DNA of 64,000 nt, taken from assembly GCA_034638255.1 (NCBI GenBank), contig JAWPGT010000025.1, positions 62,001-126,000 on the forward strand, given 5' to 3'. This document shows positions 59,995-64,000 of the stretch, in pieces. Position numbers and translations under genes: made by a program. Below the pieces are notes generated by a model that was given only the letters and a program-made list of their open reading frames with translations, had not been told where the DNA came from and made no database searches. Position 1 is the first letter of the stretch. Each line of letters starts with the position of its first letter. This DNA comes from Coprinus comatus (lineage: Eukaryota > Basidiomycota > Agaricomycetes > Agaricales > Agaricaceae).

Positions 59995-60870
59995 TGTGTT
60001 GGTACTATTCTAACATATCAAGTTGCGGTGTAGTCCTATGGGTTGTCTCGTGGCTATTACGTAAGCGCTTTAAACGCCCATAAAAGCCCCATCAAATAAG
60101 TTGTAATAGGTTGTGCTACACAATTAATACAAAGTATGTATATTTATATTTTTCATCAGCTCCGGTAACTACGTAGAAGAGGGCTGAAGAGCTGTGCTGA
60201 CTTTTGATAAAGAGGAGAAAGAAGCTCACATCTACTTGTCTACATTGGCCTTTAAAAACATTCATTCTCACTGCAAACGCATCTTGGCATCTGACACTTG
60301 ACAACGAAAACCAAACTTGTCAAAGAAGTTTTGTCATTCTATTTTTTGGAGATGAAGGTGTGAAAGCCGACAATGGCGGTGAAAGACATTCGTATGATGA
60401 CATAGAACGCAGAGCTCGGCATGAGTGTTCCCAGTATTCCCTTCCTTAGTTAGACACTTCCATTCGGCCTTTACGGAAAAATTGCGCTATTTCTCCATCA
60501 CATAGTGCATCAGATCGTATTCTGTTTTTAATTTCTCCACAGAGATCCAATTGAAGATACCAAACCTATGTTATATTCGTTCATAGCAGATATTAAAAAA
60601 GAGTAGAAGAGTATACAGATATATCAAAGCGTGTTATACTATATTGCAGGACTTCGCTGTGCCATCTAATATAAAACAGTAATGCAAGGTGGAGTACGAT
60701 ATGAAGACGGGATATGTAAAATACTAGAACGATTCAACCTTTGTAAGATAGATAGATAGATAGATAGGAGAAAAGATGAGAGAGATGAGAGATGAGAAGA
60801 GAAAAGAGTAGCGAAAGAATAACTCCATATTGAGAGGTGAGGAAGGTTCAAAGTTAAAACGGTGCTTTTA
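59995..60870. other. Spacer with a GATA microsatellite
   Basis: Promoter of the Ubc7 gene on the left, 3' flank of the lactone oxidase on the right. Five GATA units occur at 60747-60766. Open frames here are short and unrecognised. Confidence 0.45.
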
Positions 60871-62778
60871 TTACGCCCGCAACTTGAATATCCTAGGATC
60901 AAATGGCAAACCATAAATATGTCTTTTCACATATTCATTTCGAAACAGTCCAGATGGGTCAACATTCTCCAGAACCTGTCGGAAATCGTCGAAACGGGGG
61001 TACAATTTCCTAAGATCGTCAGGTCTCATTTTGTGAGTTTTAGCCCAATGAGGTCGTCCCTGATGTCGAACAAGTATAGTTTCAAAGTTATCAAAAAGCG
61101 CGCGATAAGGAACATTAAGTCCGTAAGGCCTGTTCACAAGTGTCACAAAATGAGTCACTTCATTTTTAGTGTCGGATTTGAGAATGACTTACTTATACTG
61201 GACAATGCCTATCCAGCACGTCAACTGTCCGTTACTAGGACTAAGCCAAATATCGTCACCAGCAGAGAACCTAATCTCGATTGGGAAATGCGGCCTTAAT
61301 CCCCTATTTTCCGATAACTCTTGTTGTAGCCAAGATCGTAGTTCACGGATACATGCTTGGGCATTAGAATAAGGAATAGCCCATTCTATCGTCTCTTGGG
61401 GGTACTAAAATGACAAAATTAGTCATCCATTTTTTGTAAAAAGCGGCAACAGAGTTAAGATATAACCTACCCGACAGTCAACGTTGAATATCCGGTGCCC
61501 ATCGTCGGTAACCTCCGACTTCCTACCCGAAACCCAAAACGCATAATATTGGGTCCATATGTTCAAAGAAGAAATATATCTTCCAGAAAACAACAAGAAT
61601 TGAAGAAAATGGAAGTTGAAAGTTTCCCAGAACCAATTTCCACTCCTATTTGGGGGCTACAAAAAAAGAAGAAAGAACAGAACGCCACGACAGGGTCAAT
61701 GTTATAATCAAGCCGACGGCAAAAAAAAGAGGCCACAAGCCACTCACGTCATAAGTCCGGTCTGCTATACTGCAAATAGCTTTATCTGTAGCAGGGAACC
61801 ACCAAAACCTAACATGTTGCGCCGATTTTGTTAATTGATCCAAATCTTTCACAACATCTTCAATAAACATAGGTTCCACTTTTTCTCTCAACCTAAAAGC
61901 CGGTTCAACCTCCAATAATACTTCCAATACAAATCCAGTAGCACCAAGACCACAAAGAGTAGCAATAAAAATATCGTTTTCTTCATTTCTTGAACATGTT
62001 ATAACCCGACCGTCAGCCAATAATACTTTGAGTGCCCGTACATTTGTCGACATGACACCGTAATCGATTCCCGACCCATGAGTAGCTGTGGTGACAATCC
62101 CTCCTAATGTTTGATCAGAAATGGACCCAACGTTAATCATCGCCAAGTTATATTTGGCAAGTTCCGCGTGTAAGTCATGTAACGTGATTCCACCTTCCAC
62201 CAATACGCATCTCTTTTCAAAATCGACCTATGAGAAAGAACGAACAAAAAAAAAAGAAGAAATCATTGATGAGATTTGAGCACACCATCCAATGATAACA
62301 TGTCATAATGAAAAATGATATGATACAGATAGAGAAATGAGAATGATTGGGGGAAAGGGGTGGGTGAGGTACTGATTTTAAGAAACTGGAACCGGCTGAA
62401 TCAACAACCGAAGAAGATCGGTTGAGACAGTCGGCATTGATACCAGGAACAAAGCTTCGAAAGGATACTACCCACCTGTATTATTCGATTCATTTTAGTC
62501 AACCGTACCATGAATCCACTCGTACAAGCAAGATCACTAGGGCTATGACCGACCCCGACTACTCGAACAGTCTTGCCTTCTCGCCGCGCAAGCTCAAGGA
62601 TGAGCTTACATTGATATTCGGACTCAGGCTCAAAGATAGCGAGGGGTGAGCAATAGAATGATTGGCCCCAGTTATTGAAGTGTGAGCTGGAAGATGGAAG
62701 TGTAATGGGGTTTAAAAGATCATATAGAGAAGTCAAGGGTATATCTGAGAGCTTGGTTTCAAGCTGGGAGGAGGGCAT
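60871..62778 (-). CDS. ALO1: D-arabinono-1,4-lactone oxidase
   Basis: Last step of erythroascorbate synthesis: oxidises D-arabinono-1,4-lactone with O2, giving H2O2; mitochondrial outer membrane in yeast. Five exons (62476-62778, 61748-62227, 61471-61656, 61193-61404, 60871-61129), all phases close, giving 479 residues (yeast 526). The N-terminus has the FAD-PCMH fold: VRVVGVGHSPSDLACTSG, whose His binds FAD covalently, then LVEGGITLHDLHAELAKYN, NVGSISDQTLGG and TATHGSGIDYG. The C-terminal ALO domain ends with the family HWAK motif (QGRPHWAKTHKM) and YPRFDDFRQVLENVDPSGLF. Met at 62778 is chosen over an in-frame Met 30 codons upstream because the family begins near here. Confidence 0.93.
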
Positions 62779-64000
62779 GGTTGATAGAATTTGCAAGACA
62801 TTTTTTGCGAACGGCTTTATAAGAGGCTGGCTTTGGGTTTGTGGCTGATGGGGGGCCTCAACCAACACACCGATCGCTTCCTAGTCCGGAATCTTTGCCA
62901 ATGAGCGGCTAAATCCGATTTAAAAATCTCGCAGATCTCCGGATTTCCCTCCCCTGCGTGGCAAGTACCAAAAAGATTTGTCGGTCCGACAACAGGTACG
63001 GAGAGCCTGCGTCCGATAAAACCATTAGGGAATATGATGTGACGATCCGATATTTCTGGGTGTACATTGGGTTTGTGGGAGAAGGCTAGAGATTCCGTCA
63101 TAGTTAGGAGTCAAGCGCCAACAGTCTGTTTTTTGTCTGTTGAGAACCGAGCTGTATTCAATTAAAGGGATCAGATCTTGGATCATACAAAAAAAAAAAA
63201 CAATACAAACGCGTCACCGCTATGTTTCCAATATCTCACCGATCGGTTTGTACCATCAGAGTAACTGTCGACACCGAGAAATACAAAGGCACATCATTCA
63301 ATCTCTTGTACATATTCAAACAGTCGATTTCGTCAAACAATGTATCGTGTCCTCAATCGCGATAATGGTCATATGGAACCTGGATATCCAAAAAGGTCAT
63401 TTTCGCCTGTATGTCGATGCGATGGTGACGGAGGAGTTAGCTGGTCCTAAGATCATATGATTGGCATGGCATTATCATTCGTTGCTGTCGAGGCCTCGTT
63501 GGATACCCTGAATGAACAATCTCTCCTCCATATATCATCACCTGCGTCATTGGCGTATTGAATAGAACAAACAATATGTTCAAAGTTGACCATAAATAGT
63601 ATTAGCAAAAGGGGAAAAATTACACATCAAAAATTCAAGTCAGGAAATCAAATGTAACCCTTCAAGCAAAAAAGAGCAAGCAGTCAGTAATTTCGAACCA
63701 GTTGATAGCATGTCTAATTACCTTCCCCACTCTTGACTGTTGTAAAGTAGAATGCCACGGACCTCGACGCTATCTATTTCTAGTCCCAATTCGAACTCTG
63801 TTTTGCCATAGTGAGTCTCAAACTACTTTCATTCACACTCATCCGAACTGGTCTCACCCGTATAAAAGCCTCCAGGTTGCGACGCTGCATTATTCCGGAA
63901 AGAAGGAAGGGATGACAGATCCACTGTCCAGTGGCATAGTTCCGTAGTTTCTCCTTCATCTGTATACCTCATTATCTTCTCAACCTCGCTCGTGTACAAC
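62779..64000. other. Window edge, no supported gene
   Basis: An open minus-strand frame (62817-63101, 94 codons) overlaps the likely promoter of the lactone oxidase and is unrecognised. The rest has poly-A near 63188-63200 and short frames only. A gene may begin beyond the window. Confidence 0.35.

Noticed and set aside
62817..63101. 94-codon minus-strand frame upstream of the lactone oxidase
   Set aside because: It overlaps the expected promoter and leader, has no family features and no splice link to the oxidase.
1..64000. CRISPR arrays, prokaryotic operons, riboswitches or rRNA genes
   Set aside because: None seen; spliceosomal introns and fungal families show this is eukaryotic nuclear DNA.

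Overview
This window is nuclear DNA from a mushroom-forming fungus (Basidiomycota, Agaricomycetes). The evidence is many 45-75 bp introns, several F-box genes with the 'LPPDILREIF' type of motif, a FunK1 fungal-kinase relic, a second fungal kinase-like gene, and a secreted Asn/Gly-repeat protein whose core I recognise from mushrooms. No genus can be named.

Layout. 0-6 kb: two tandem minus-strand F-box paralogues (the first broken by one base) and a decayed plus-strand copy of a third F-box type. 6.4-11.4 kb: a small Cys-motif protein divergent from cytosolic leucyl-tRNA synthetase. 12-14.5 kb: a secreted, probably membrane-tethered GH28 pectinase with a 5-nt exon. 14.9-16.4 kb: an F-box gene. 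16.6-19.3 kb: a FunK1 pseudogene split by a 777-bp inverted-repeat element. 20-22.3 kb: the secreted Asn/Gly-repeat protein. 23.8-24.7 kb: a second inverted-repeat element. 25-31 kb: two Kelch genes with the same exon plan. 32.5-35 kb: a phosphotransferase relic and a kinase-like gene. 35-44 kb: another F-box gene, a Gln/Asn/Gly-rich protein, an HSP60 relic, a gene of unknown function and a small secreted protein. 45-63 kb: a housekeeping block with an otubain-type deubiquitinase, an ERCC6L2-like SNF2 ATPase, a UBE2G1-type E2, RNA polymerase III subunit 2, a Ubc7-type E2 and D-arabinono-1,4-lactone oxidase.

Ubiquitin functions recur: F-box substrate receptors, two G-type E2 enzymes and a deubiquitinase. 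The F-box and kinase regions carry the relics and mobile elements, while the housekeeping block is clean. There is no operon-like organisation.

At least ten single-base frame breaks sit inside otherwise intact genes, many in short runs of one base. The simplest reading is residual indel errors in the assembly. Exon limits were set by reading splice sites and checking phase by hand; no search or alignment was run.
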